The translations under genes were made by a program, and so were the position numbers. Positions 17,197 to 25,747 of a stretch of DNA of 64,000 bases are shown in pieces; position 1 is the stretch's first letter; each line of letters opens with the position of its first letter. The notes under the pieces are model-generated. The model did no database searches. It saw only the letters and a list, made by a program, of their open reading frames with translations, and was not told the DNA's origin. This DNA comes from Phosphoribacter sp037045045 (lineage in GTDB: Bacteria; Actinomycetota; Actinomycetes; Actinomycetales; Dermatophilaceae), in assembly GCA_037045045.1 (NCBI GenBank), contig JBAOHL010000003.1, positions 372,001-436,000 on the forward strand, in the 5' to 3' direction.

Positions 17197-17326
17197 CGGT
17201 GGGCCACTCCTTCGGTTCGGTGACACGCTGGGGACGAGGGTATGCCGTGCCGGTGCGGCTCGCTCGGACGGTCCGTGCACGCAGCCACGGCCGTCGCCGA
17301 GGACACGCTCGAGACCGCCCGACAGG

Positions 17327-17839
17327 TCAGGCGCTGCGCAGGGCCCGGTCGGTGATCGAGCGCGGGCCGCGGCCCATGCCGACGATGCCGGACTGGACGA
17401 GCTCGCGGATCCCGAAGGGCTCGAGCACCCCGAGCATGGCCTGGACCTTGTCGATCTTGCCGGTGCACTCGATGGTGAGACTGTCGGAGGCCACGTCGAC
17501 CACGGCGGCGCGGAACAGCTGGGCGGTCTCGACGATATGCGAGCGAGTCGCGGCATCGGCCCGCACCTTGACGAGGACGATCTGCCGCTGCACGGAGGCC
17601 GCCGGCTCGAGCTCGACGATCTTGAGCACTTCGACGAGCTTGTTGAGCTGCTTGGTGATCTGCTCTAGGGGGGCCTCGGCGACGTCGACGACCAACGTCA
17701 TCCGCGAGATCTCCGCGTGTTCGGTGGGTCCGACGGCGAGGCTGTCGATGTTGAACCCGCGCCGGGAGAACAGCGCCGCGATCCGGGCCAGGACTCCGGG
17801 CTTGTTCTCGACGAGGACGGACAGGGTGTGCTTGGGCAT
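17327..17839 (-). CDS. ilvN: Acetolactate synthase small (regulatory) subunit
   Basis: The 170-residue protein binds IlvB and confers valine feedback. The N-terminal ACT domain reads LSVLVENKPGVLARIAALF with NIDSLAVG, and a second ACT-like domain occupies the C-terminal half, ending in ELVQSGIVGMGRG. The length is standard for the two-domain form. ATG at 17839 lies eleven bases after the ilvB stop; no strong SD is visible, so translational coupling to ilvB is likely. Confidence 0.94.
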   Translation of the reverse strand: MPKHTLSVLVENKPGVLARIAALFSRRGFNIDSLAVGPTEHAEISRMTLVVDVAEAPLEQITKQLNKLVEVLKIVELEPAASVQRQIVLVKVRADAATRSHIVETAQLFRAAVVDVASDSLTIECTGKIDKVQAMLGVLEPFGIRELVQSGIVGMGRGPRSITDRALRSA

Positions 17840-17850
17840 GTGGAGGGCTC

Positions 17851-19704
17851 TCAGTCTTCGCGCTCCCACAGGGGTGCTCCCCCGCGGGCAATCTGGATCT
17901 TGTCGTTGGAGACGCCGGCGGGGACCATCGGCCAGACCATGGCGTCGCGATGGACGACGAAGTCGATGACGACCGGTCGGTCCTCGATCGCCAGGGCCGC
18001 CTTGATCGTCGCGTCGACGTCTTCGGCCCGGTCGCACCGCAGCCCGGCGCACCCGTAGGCGTCAGCGAGCTTGACGAAGTCGGGGATGCGGACCGCGTCG
18101 TGACTGGTATGCAGGTCGGTGTTGGAGTATCGCTCGTTGTAGAACAGGGTCTGCCATTGGCGAACCATGCCGAGGCTCGAGTTGTTGATGATCGCGACCT
18201 TGATGGGGATCTCGTTGATGACGCAGGTGGCCAGTTCCTGGTTGGTCATCTGGAAGCAGCCGTCACCGTCGATGGCCCACACGGTGCGCCCGGGCTCGGC
18301 GGCCTTGGCCCCCATCGCCGCCGGCACGGCATACCCCATCGTGCCCAGGCCCCCGGAGTTGAGCCACGAGTTGGGCCGGGAGTAGTCGATGAACTGCGCG
18401 GCCCACATCTGGTGCTGTCCGACGCCGGCGACGTACGTCGCCTCGGGGCCGTTGAGGGCGCCGATCCGTTCGATGACGTACTGCGGCGAGAGCTCGCCTT
18501 CGTGCGGGGTGTAGCCGACCGGGTAGGTCTGCTTCCACTCGGTCACGGTGGCACGCCAGGGCGCGTAGTCGGGGGTCGGTCCCGCGGCGGCCCGGTCCGC
18601 GGTGATGACCTCGATGAGGTCGGTGATGACATCGAGGACGTCGCCGACAATGGGCACGTCGGCGGTGCGGTTCTTCGAGATCTCGGCCGGGTCGATGTCC
18701 GCGTGGATGATCTTGGCCTCGGGCGCGAACGTCGACAGCTGCCCGGTGACCCGGTCGTCGAACCGCGCCCCGAGCGCGACGATGAGGTCGGACTTCTGCA
18801 GGCCGGTGACCGCGGCGACCGAGCCGTGCATCCCCGGCATTCCCAGGTGCAACGGATGCGAGTCAGGCACCGTGCCGCGCGCCATGAGGGTGGTCACGAG
18901 GGGAATCTGGGTGAGCTCGACGAGCTCCCGCAAGACCTGGCTGGCCCGGGCGCGGACGACGCCTCCGCCGACGTAGAAGATCGGGCGCTGGGCCTGGGCC
19001 ATGAGGCGGGCCGCTTCGCGGATCTGTTTGCCGTGCGGCCGCGCCGGGGGGCGATAGCCGGGCAGGTCGAGCTGCGGCGGCCAGACGAAGGTCGTCTCGC
19101 CGACGAGGGCGTCCTTGCTGATGTCGACGAGCACCGGGCCGGGCCGCCCGGTCGCGGCGATGTGGAACGCCTCGGCGATCGCCCGCGGGATCTCCGCCGG
19201 GTCGGTGACGAGGTAGTTGTGCTTGGTGATCGGCATGGTGATGCCGCGGATGTCGGCCTCCTGGAAGGCGTCCGTGCCGATGGAGCCGCTGGGCACCTGC
19301 CCGGTGATCGCGACGATGGGCACCGAGTCCATGAGGGCGTCGGCCAACGGCGTGACGAGGTTGGTCGCCCCGGGACCGGAGGTGGCCATGCAGACCCCCA
19401 CCTTGCCGGTCGCCGCGGCATACCCCTCGGCCGCGTGACCGGCACCCTGTTCGTGCCGCACGAGGATGTGCCGCAGCTTCGTCGAGTCCAGCAGTGGGTC
19501 GTATGCCGGCAGGATGGCGCCACCGGGCAGGCCGAAGATCGTGTCGACCCCGACCGCTTCGAGGGACTTGACCAGCGACTGAGCCCCGGTGAGGTGCTCG
19601 ATGACGGTGGGCGACGCGGCCGGGCGGGTGCGCACCTGGGTCGCGAGATTCGCTGGGGTGGGCGCCGGTGGTGCCGGCTTGGTCGGGGTGGCGCTGTCGG
19701 TCAT
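17851..19704 (-). CDS. ilvB: Acetolactate synthase large (catalytic) subunit
   Basis: The 617-residue ThDP enzyme makes 2-acetolactate from two pyruvates, or 2-aceto-2-hydroxybutyrate from pyruvate and 2-oxobutyrate. The catalytic Glu is Glu85 in RHEQGAGHAAEGYA; the ThDP/Mg motif GDGCFQMTNQEL lies near 470-485, and the FAD-domain motif GARFDDRVTG is present. It has a Pro/Ala-rich N-terminal extension of about 35 residues. ilvN follows after eleven bases. Expression appears attenuated: a leader peptide (19813-19848), a hairpin over its end and a terminator at 19760-19790 precede the ATG at 19704. Confidence 0.95.
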   Translation of the reverse strand: MTDSATPTKPAPPAPTPANLATQVRTRPAASPTVIEHLTGAQSLVKSLEAVGVDTIFGLPGGAILPAYDPLLDSTKLRHILVRHEQGAGHAAEGYAAATGKVGVCMATSGPGATNLVTPLADALMDSVPIVAITGQVPSGSIGTDAFQEADIRGITMPITKHNYLVTDPAEIPRAIAEAFHIAATGRPGPVLVDISKDALVGETTFVWPPQLDLPGYRPPARPHGKQIREAARLMAQAQRPIFYVGGGVVRARASQVLRELVELTQIPLVTTLMARGTVPDSHPLHLGMPGMHGSVAAVTGLQKSDLIVALGARFDDRVTGQLSTFAPEAKIIHADIDPAEISKNRTADVPIVGDVLDVITDLIEVITADRAAAGPTPDYAPWRATVTEWKQTYPVGYTPHEGELSPQYVIERIGALNGPEATYVAGVGQHQMWAAQFIDYSRPNSWLNSGGLGTMGYAVPAAMGAKAAEPGRTVWAIDGDGCFQMTNQELATCVINEIPIKVAIINNSSLGMVRQWQTLFYNERYSNTDLHTSHDAVRIPDFVKLADAYGCAGLRCDRAEDVDATIKAALAIEDRPVVIDFVVHRDAMVWPMVPAGVSNDKIQIARGGAPLWERED

Positions 19705-19759
19705 CGTCGGTCACCGGTTCCTGTCGGGGATGGCTCATGGCAAGCGGTTCGAGCCCATG

Positions 19760-19790
19760 AAAAAACCCTCCGGTCCGCGTGGACAGAAGG
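19760..19790 (-). terminator. Attenuator (intrinsic terminator) upstream of ilvB
   Basis: On the minus strand CCTTC/GGAGG and GTCC/GGAC arms with one mismatch close a four-base loop and are followed by GTTTTTT (T run at 19765-19760). It lies between the leader peptide and ilvB. A second strong hairpin, TTGACGTC/GACGTCAA extended by a G+C stem (19793-19822), overlaps the leader's last codons, so ribosome position should control folding. Confidence 0.85.
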
Positions 19791-19812
19791 GCGCGCGCTT
19801 GACGTCGGGACG

Positions 19813-19848
19813 TCAAACGCGCCGTCGGAGTACGAGGACCGCAGCCAT
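19813..19848 (-). CDS. Branched-chain leader peptide of ilvBNC
   Basis: ATG at 19848 opens an 11-codon frame reading MAAVLVLRRRV, with Val and Leu codons alternating and then three Arg. Short leaders of this kind precede ilvB in Streptomyces and related genera. It is followed by a terminator at 19760-19790. A -10-like TCTGGT sits seven bases upstream with TTGACA further up, so the transcript may begin almost at the ATG. Confidence 0.8.
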   Translation of the reverse strand: MAAVLVLRRRV

Positions 19849-19855
19849 GGTCACC

Positions 19856-19885
19856 ACCAGACCATCACTGCCCGACCGGTGTCAA
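19856..19885 (-). promoter_or_regulatory. Candidate ilvB promoter
   Basis: On the minus strand a consensus TTGACA (19885-19880), an 18-base spacer and TCTGGT (19861-19856) lie just before the leader ATG at 19848. The -35 is perfect and the -10 is weak. Confidence 0.55.
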
Positions 19886-19966
19886 GGCCGACTCACCCTG
19901 TCTCAGGATGTGGCTGTGAGCCCAGCCACGGTGAGACCGTCGGACGGCGGCCCGGCGGCCGGGGTC

Positions 19967-21583
19967 TCAGCGCTCCACCGCGACTGCCGAGAGCACTTCC
20001 GACCAGCGCCTATCGAGGGCCGCGCCACCCTTGGCCGTGCCGACGACGACTGCGGCTCCGCCCAAGACCAGTCCTACTCCCAGGGCCAGCACGGACAGCG
20101 AGACGTTGTTCGTCACCGCCGAGGCGACGGCCAGCGCCAGCGCGGGCAGCGCGACGACGGCGGTGGCACCTGAGGTCAACCCGAAGGCGATCAACCCCTG
20201 CACGCCACCTCCGCTGTTGACCTGGAAGGGGTTGGCTCCCGGCGGCGGCACGGGGACCTGGAAGTAGGCCCCGACCCAGCTACCGACCCCGGCTCCGGCC
20301 AGAATCGTCGCCAGACCGCCGGCCAGCGCGGGCAGGACCAGGTCGGTGCGACCGGTCAGCAGGACGAGGACGACGAGGGTGAAGGCGCAGATCGGCAGGA
20401 CGAGCAGGAGCAGCGCCCTCACGCGACCACGGCGGTCGTCGACCCCACGAATAGCCGCGGTCACGTGGGTCCACAGCGCCGTCCCGTCGTAGGACAGGTC
20501 CTGGGAGATCGTGTTGGCGACGATGAGGCCGAGCAGGGCCGGGGCGAGGAATCCCACCCCCTGCCCGCCGCCCTGGTTGGCACCGGATCCGATCGACGGG
20601 GCGAGCACCAGGAGCACCGGCAACGCGAGCATCATTACCGCGCTGGTGAGGAAGCGCGGGTCGCGACGCCAATAGCGCAGGCAGCGGCCGGCGACGGCGC
20701 CGGCCGGGGTGGACCCGGTGATTCGGTCAAGGACGCCGTGTCCCAGCACCCTCGAGTGCGAGGCGCTCGCTTCGACGGGTTCGACGAGGGCTCGGTCCAG
20801 GCCCCGGACCCAGCCCCACCAGGCCAGCCCGAGCGCACCCAGGGCGAGGGCGAAACGCAGCGCGGCGCTGCCCCACTCGCCGGCCGCGGCATCCCCCGGG
20901 GTGGCCCAGGCCCAACCCAACGGCGTCCACCCGAGGACCCGGGCGGCCGTTTCCAGGGTCTGCAGCATCGAACCCGAGCCCGAGCGAGCCCGGCTCTGGA
21001 GCAGGTCGACCGTCTTGCCGATCGCGATGCCCGACAGGCTCAGCATCAGCGTCAGCACAAGTGTCGTGGCCTCGCGGTAGCGGCGTGAGGCCAGCGAACG
21101 GGCGAACGTCGCGGTGACGACCCGCGAGGAGATCACGGCGGTGACCAACCCGACCGGTACGCAGACAAGCGCGGCGAGCAGGGCCGGCGCGCTCGTCGAC
21201 CAGATCGCGAACTGTCCCAGCGCGATGAGGGTCGTCGCGATCCCCGGCAGCCCGACGAACGAGGCGGCCAGCAGTCCGGGGGCCAGCGCCCGTCCGCTCA
21301 GCGGCAAGAGCGCGAACCGCGAGGGGCTCAGCGTGTCGTCGACCCCGGTATACAGGATCGGCAGCAGCAGCCACCCCAGGCTAATGAGACTGAACGCGAC
21401 GACGCTCGCCGGCCCGGCGTACTCCGGGGCACCCACTCTCAGCGCCACCTGACCGACGATGCCCAGTCCGACGACGTACAGGGCGTACAGCGAGCCGAGG
21501 ATGACACCGACGAGCCGCCACACGCTGGCCCGAAGTGCCTGGCGCAGGATGCTCAGGCGGAGTCGGACGAGGACCGCAACCAT
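19967..21583 (-). CDS. ABC-2-type transporter permease
   Basis: The 538-residue protein has about twelve hydrophobic segments in two halves separated by a soluble loop near residues 225-300, and no nucleotide-binding motif. It matches the large actinobacterial ABC exporter permeases that pair with a single ATPase. The substrate is unknown. ATG at 21583 follows GAGGGAG; it overlaps the end of the ATPase gene by 31 bases in another frame, so translation is probably coupled. A far longer open frame upstream on this strand is only the ATPase gene read out of frame. Confidence 0.82.
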   Translation of the reverse strand: MVAVLVRLRLSILRQALRASVWRLVGVILGSLYALYVVGLGIVGQVALRVGAPEYAGPASVVAFSLISLGWLLLPILYTGVDDTLSPSRFALLPLSGRALAPGLLAASFVGLPGIATTLIALGQFAIWSTSAPALLAALVCVPVGLVTAVISSRVVTATFARSLASRRYREATTLVLTLMLSLSGIAIGKTVDLLQSRARSGSGSMLQTLETAARVLGWTPLGWAWATPGDAAAGEWGSAALRFALALGALGLAWWGWVRGLDRALVEPVEASASHSRVLGHGVLDRITGSTPAGAVAGRCLRYWRRDPRFLTSAVMMLALPVLLVLAPSIGSGANQGGGQGVGFLAPALLGLIVANTISQDLSYDGTALWTHVTAAIRGVDDRRGRVRALLLLVLPICAFTLVVLVLLTGRTDLVLPALAGGLATILAGAGVGSWVGAYFQVPVPPPGANPFQVNSGGGVQGLIAFGLTSGATAVVALPALALAVASAVTNNVSLSVLALGVGLVLGGAAVVVGTAKGGAALDRRWSEVLSAVAVER

Positions 21584-22323
21584 CCCAACGCTCCCTCTTC
21601 TTGCACGCCCACGCCGAGCAGGTGAACGAACCGCCGCTGCAGGCTCTCCCCGGCGCGCACCTCGTCGACGCTGCCGGCAGTGAGGACCCGACCGGCCGCG
21701 ATGACCGCGAGATGGTCGCAGATCTGCTCGACGAGTTCCATGACGTGGCTGGAGAAGATCACCGTGCCCCCGCCGCCGGCGAACCGACGGAGAATGCCGC
21801 GGATCGTCTCCCCGGAAAGCGGGTCGACGGATTCGAACGGCTCGTCGAGCACGAGCAGGCGCGGGGCGTGGATGAGCGCGCAGGCCAGCCCGATCTTCTT
21901 CGTCATGCCCGCGGAGTAATCCACGACCATCCGGTCGGCGTCCTCGGTGAGGTCCAGGACGTCCAGCAGCTCGACGGAACGAGCCTGGACCTGCTCCGGG
22001 GGAACTCGGCGCAGCAGCCCGACGTAGCGCAGCAACTCCCGCCCCGAGAGCCGGTCGAACAACCGCAGCCCGTCGGGCAGCACGCCCATGAGGGCCTTGG
22101 CGCGAGGGGGATCGGCCCACACGTCGACCCCCTCGACGAGCACCTGGCCATAGGTCGGGCGCAACAGCCCCGTCGCCATCGACAGGGTGGTCGTCTTGCC
22201 TGCGCCGTTCGGTCCGACCAGCCCGAAGATGCTGCCTTGGGCGACGGCCAGGGTCAGGCCGTCGACGGCTCGCTTCGACCCGAAGTCCTTGACGAGAGTG
22301 GTGAGCGTCAACGCGTCGGTCAT
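21553..22323 (-). CDS. ABC transporter ATP-binding protein
   Basis: The 256-residue ATPase has Walker A GPNGAGKT at 37-44, Walker B LLVLDE at 156-161 followed by PFESVDP, and an H-loop SSHVME. The signature motif is YSAGM rather than LSGGQ, a deviation seen in some ABC-2 exporters. ATG at 22323 is chosen because GGAGGAG is twelve bases upstream; a TTG at 22335 lies directly against the SD and is rejected. It drives the permease encoded next, with a 31-base overlap. Confidence 0.9.
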   Translation of the reverse strand: MTDALTLTTLVKDFGSKRAVDGLTLAVAQGSIFGLVGPNGAGKTTTLSMATGLLRPTYGQVLVEGVDVWADPPRAKALMGVLPDGLRLFDRLSGRELLRYVGLLRRVPPEQVQARSVELLDVLDLTEDADRMVVDYSAGMTKKIGLACALIHAPRLLVLDEPFESVDPLSGETIRGILRRFAGGGGTVIFSSHVMELVEQICDHLAVIAAGRVLTAGSVDEVRAGESLQRRFVHLLGVGVQEEGALGWLRSSSDSA

Positions 22324-22494
22324 GACGACAGTCAACTCCTCCCCCCGGGTGTCTCGCGCGCCGACAGGTGCGCACGGGCCTGAGAACAGGACGACGAGCA
22401 GGGCCCGACGGTTCCACCGGACCGGTCCGGCCGAGGTTCAGCCCGCTCGGCCGGCCGATGCTCACGCGACCGACTCGGCCCCCGATCCGGCCCC

Positions 22495-23310
22495 TTAGCT
22501 GCCGTCGAGCCCGAGGAATCCCAGGAGCCGTCGATCGACCCAGGCGTGGTCGTGCGCCACCCGCAGCTCGTAGTTCTCGACGCCCACCCAACTGTCGAAG
22601 TCGGGGTGACCGGCTGCCCGGGCTGCGGTCTCGACCCGATCCCGCAGGGCGGCGTCCATTCGGATGCGGTCGGCCTCCTCGGGAGCGCGGTGGACCATCG
22701 CGTGGATCCCCAGCATCCGGCGCAGCTCCGCGACTGGGTCGGGATGGTCGTCGACCCGCAGGTCGACCTCGACGTCGTCGCCGTACCCCGCGCCGGGACG
22801 CACGATCAACAGTGCCGCGGATTGCCGGCCTCGGCGATCTCCTCCGGCACCGTCGCCGGCACCGAGGACGTCCAGCAGGCGCATGCCGAAGTCGGGGTCG
22901 GCTGCGGTGTCCACCCACGCGGCATACATCCGCTCGATGACCTGTGGGCCAGCGAGGATGTTTCCCTGGATGGCGACGTCCGCCTCGGTTCGCCCGCCCG
23001 CCCAGGGCATGCACCCGGCACCGGTGTAGCTCGCCGAACCGCCGGACGCGTCGACCATGCCGCACTGACGCTCGTCGCGACCGAGGTCGGCGGCGACGAG
23101 GTCCGCGAGGGTATGCCGCGCGCTCACCCCCGTGGCCATCCGCGCGAGACCCTCGGGCTTGAAGGCGAGATTGGGCATGGCCTGGGTGGCCACCGCCCCG
23201 GCGCCGACCCGGGCAGCGGGCACTGCCGCGCCGACGGCGAGGAACTTCGAGGCCACGGCCACACCGAACCCCTCGCCGTCCGGCGACCGCGCGACGACCG
23301 AGAACGTCAC
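22495..23310 (-). CDS. DUF1028-family protein (Ntn-hydrolase-like fold)
   Basis: The 271-residue protein starts VTFSVVARSPDG, followed by GVAVASKFLAVGAAVPAARVGAGAVATQA, the conserved start of DUF1028 (described here as a region). The family has an Ntn-hydrolase-like core and no established role; AAGHPDF and WVGVENYE near the C-terminus fit the subfamily with an added C-terminal domain. GTG at 23310 begins one base after the ilvD stop, so it is translated from the ilvD message, which hints at a link to the pathway or simple transcriptional hitch-hiking. Confidence 0.75.
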   Translation of the reverse strand: MTFSVVARSPDGEGFGVAVASKFLAVGAAVPAARVGAGAVATQAMPNLAFKPEGLARMATGVSARHTLADLVAADLGRDERQCGMVDASGGSASYTGAGCMPWAGGRTEADVAIQGNILAGPQVIERMYAAWVDTAADPDFGMRLLDVLGAGDGAGGDRRGRQSAALLIVRPGAGYGDDVEVDLRVDDHPDPVAELRRMLGIHAMVHRAPEEADRIRMDAALRDRVETAARAAGHPDFDSWVGVENYELRVAHDHAWVDRRLLGFLGLDGS

Positions 23311-23311
23311 G

Positions 23312-25007
23312 TCAGTCGCAGACCGCGCCCTGGCTGGCGCTGCCGACGAGCCGACGGTACTTGCCGAGAACTCCGGTCGGGTACTTCGGTGGTGGTGGCG
23401 CGAATCCCACAGCGCGAGAAGCGAGTTCGTCTGTCGGGACGTCGATGTCGAGCGTCCCGCCCTTGACGTCGAGGACGATCCGGTCGCCGTCGCGGACGAA
23501 CGCAATCGGACCACCGTCGACCGCCTCCGGAGCGATGTGCCCGACGCACAGCCCGGTCGTGCCCCCGGAGAAGCGCCCGTCGGTGACGAGCAGGACGTCC
23601 GCGCCCAATCCGGCCCCCTTGATCGCGCCGGTGATCGCGAGCATCTCGCGCATCCCAGGACCCCCCTTGGGTCCCTCGTACCGGATGACGACGACGTCCC
23701 CGTGGGTCATCGAGCCGTCAGCAACGGCATCGAGCGCTGCCCGCTCGCCGTCGAAGACCCGGGCCCGGCCCTCGAACACCGAATCGTCGAACCCCGCCGA
23801 CTTCACCACCGCGCCCTCGGGGGCCAACGTGCCGTGCAAGATGGAGATCCCACCGCTGGCGTGGATCGGTTGGCCCAGGGCGCGGATGACCTTGCCGTCG
23901 GGGTCCGGCGGGGCGATGCCCGCGAGGTTCTCGGCGACCGTGCGCCCGGTCACCGTCAGCGCATCGCCGTGCAGCAGACCGGCGTCCAGCAGGGTCCGCA
24001 TGACGACGGGCACTCCCCCGACCCGGTCGATGTCGGTCATGACGTAGGCCCCGAACGGCTTGACGTCGGCGAGGTGCGGGACCTTGGCACCGATCCGCGC
24101 GAAGTCGGCCATTTCCAACGGCACCCGCGCCTCGTGGGCGATGGCGAGCAGGTGCAGGACGGCGTTCGTCGACCCGCCGAAGGCCATGACGACGGCGATG
24201 GCGTTCTCGAAGGCCTCCGTGGTGAGGATCTGCCGGGCGGTGATCCCCCGGCGCAGCAGCTCGACGACCGCCTCGCCGGACTTGCGGGCGAACCCGTCGC
24301 GTCGGCGGTCGGTCGCCGGCGGGGCGGCCGAGCCGGGCAGGGACATGCCGAGGGCCTCGCCGACCGTGGCCATGGTGTTGGCCGTGTACATCCCGCCGCA
24401 GGCTCCCTCGCCCGGGCAGATGGCCCGCTCGATCGCGTCGACGTCCGCGCGGCTCATCAGCCCGCGCATGCACGCACCGACCGCCTCGTACGCGTCGATG
24501 ATCGTCACCGTCTTTTCGGTGCCGTCGGAGAGTTTGGCGATGCCCGGCAGGATCGAGCCGGCGTAGAGGAACACCGCCGCAAGGTCCAGGCGCGCGGCAG
24601 CCATGAGCATGCCGGGCAGGGACTTGTCGCAGCCGGCCAGCAGCACCGACCCGTCGAGCCGCTCGGCCATCATCACCGTCTCGACCGAGTCGGCGATGAT
24701 CTCGCGGGAGACCAACGAGAAGTGCATCCCCTCGTGCCCCATGGCGATGCCGTCGCTCACCGAGATCGTGCCGAATTCCAAGGGGTAGCCCCCGGCCGCG
24801 TGCACGCCCGTCCTTCGCGGCCTTGGCGAGCCGGTCGAGGGACAGGTTGCACGGGGTGATCTCGTTCCACGAACTGGCGATGCCGATCTGCGGCTTGGCG
24901 AAGTCGTCGTCGCCGAGGCCGACCGCACGAAGCATGCCCCGGGCGGCGGCCTTCTCCAGGCCGTCCGTGACGTCGCGACTGCGGGGCTTGAGGTCCGGAG
25001 TGGTCAT
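23312..25007 (-). pseudogene. ilvD: Dihydroxy-acid dehydratase with an apparent one-base frameshift
   Basis: The gene encodes the Fe-S enzyme that dehydrates 2,3-dihydroxy acids in valine and isoleucine synthesis. Residues from ATG 25007 read normally to about codon 67 (NLSLDRLAKAAKDG); then the frame changes, and VHAAGGYPLEFGT and everything after it to the stop at 23312 continue in another frame. Removing one base from the CCC run at 24807-24809 (GGG in the coding strand) restores one frame. The rest is intact, with the cluster motifs GCDKSLPG and CPGEGACGG. An otherwise perfect gene makes a sequencing or assembly error at least as likely as a real loss. If real, the strain would need valine and isoleucine unless a second copy exists. 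A TAGGTT box six bases before the ATG suggests a leaderless mRNA. Confidence 0.88.
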
Positions 25008-25013
25008 GAGGTC

Positions 25014-25019
25014 AACCTA
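25014..25019 (-). promoter_or_regulatory. Candidate -10 box of ilvD (leaderless)
   Basis: TAGGTT on the minus strand ends six bases before the ilvD ATG and there is no SD. No leader peptide or terminator like those of cimA and ilvB is seen here. Confidence 0.4.
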
Positions 25020-25163
25020 CTCGGCCCATCGTGCGGACCGACTCGTCGATCCGGCGCCCCACGCCCGGATGCCGTCCCCGCCGTCGGCTGCGGATGCCGT
25101 CCGTCGCCGGCCGCGGGCGTCGCAGGGACGCGCCCGCGTCAGCAGCCGCACCGACCGCGTCAG

Positions 25164-25688
25164 TCAGCCCCGAGCTACGTGGAAGGCGCTCAGTTCGGCG
25201 GTGCCGGGGCCGAGCCCGGCCCAGTCCCCGGCATACCGCAGCACGGCAATGCCGCTCGTCGGGAAACCGTCGGCCATGGCGGCATGCGCCTCGTCGTTGC
25301 CCTCGCCGTCGCTGAGAATGCTCGCCAGTGTGGGGATCGACGGGGCGTGGCCGACGACGACGACGGTGTCCAGGTCGGCGGCATCGTCGCGGATCGTCTC
25401 GAGGACCGTGCCGTAGCTGCCGTGGTAGACGCCCTTGCGGTACTCGACGAACTCGGTCCGGGCGCCACCGCGCATGGCGCCGTCCCACGTCTGGCGGGTG
25501 CGCATCGACGTCGAGCAGATGACGAGATCCGCCACCACCGACTGAGACTTCAGCCAGGCGCCGACAGCAAGGGCGTCGCGCTGGCCACGCTCGGTGAGCC
25601 GCCGGTCGTGGTCGTCGAGATGCAGATTCTGCTCGGCCTTGGCGTGGCGCACGAGGACGAGCACCTTGTCGTGAGCGGCGCTGGTCAT
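25164..25688 (-). CDS. Histidine phosphatase, SixA-like
   Basis: The 174-residue protein begins with KVLVLVRHAKAE, the RHG/RHA motif of histidine phosphatases, with a second catalytic His in VVVGHAPSIP near 117. The short length and RHAKAE variant resemble SixA, which dephosphorylates phosphohistidine proteins in Escherichia coli; the target here is unknown. ATG at 25688 has only a weak SD. It lies 59 bases downstream of the 2-hydroxyacid dehydrogenase gene on the same strand. Confidence 0.85.
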   Translation of the reverse strand: MTSAAHDKVLVLVRHAKAEQNLHLDDHDRRLTERGQRDALAVGAWLKSQSVVADLVICSTSMRTRQTWDGAMRGGARTEFVEYRKGVYHGSYGTVLETIRDDAADLDTVVVVGHAPSIPTLASILSDGEGNDEAHAAMADGFPTSGIAVLRYAGDWAGLGPGTAELSAFHVARG

Positions 25689-25747
25689 ACCAGGAGCATG
25701 GCGCAAAGGCCAGACCGGGCCAAGGCCGGCCCGCCAGCGTCCGGGTG

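Noticed and set aside
17950..20220. A 756-codon plus-strand frame opposite ilvB
   Set aside because: No recognisable domain, and its sense strand is ilvB with an intact ThDP motif and the leader region.
22324..22336. TTG start for the ABC ATPase at 22335
   Set aside because: It abuts the SD sequence with no spacing, while ATG 22323 has a proper gap.
21584..23065. Minus-strand upstream extension of the permease reading frame to more than 1000 codons
   Set aside because: The extension is the ABC ATPase and DUF1028 genes read out of frame; a good SD marks ATG 21583 as the true permease start.
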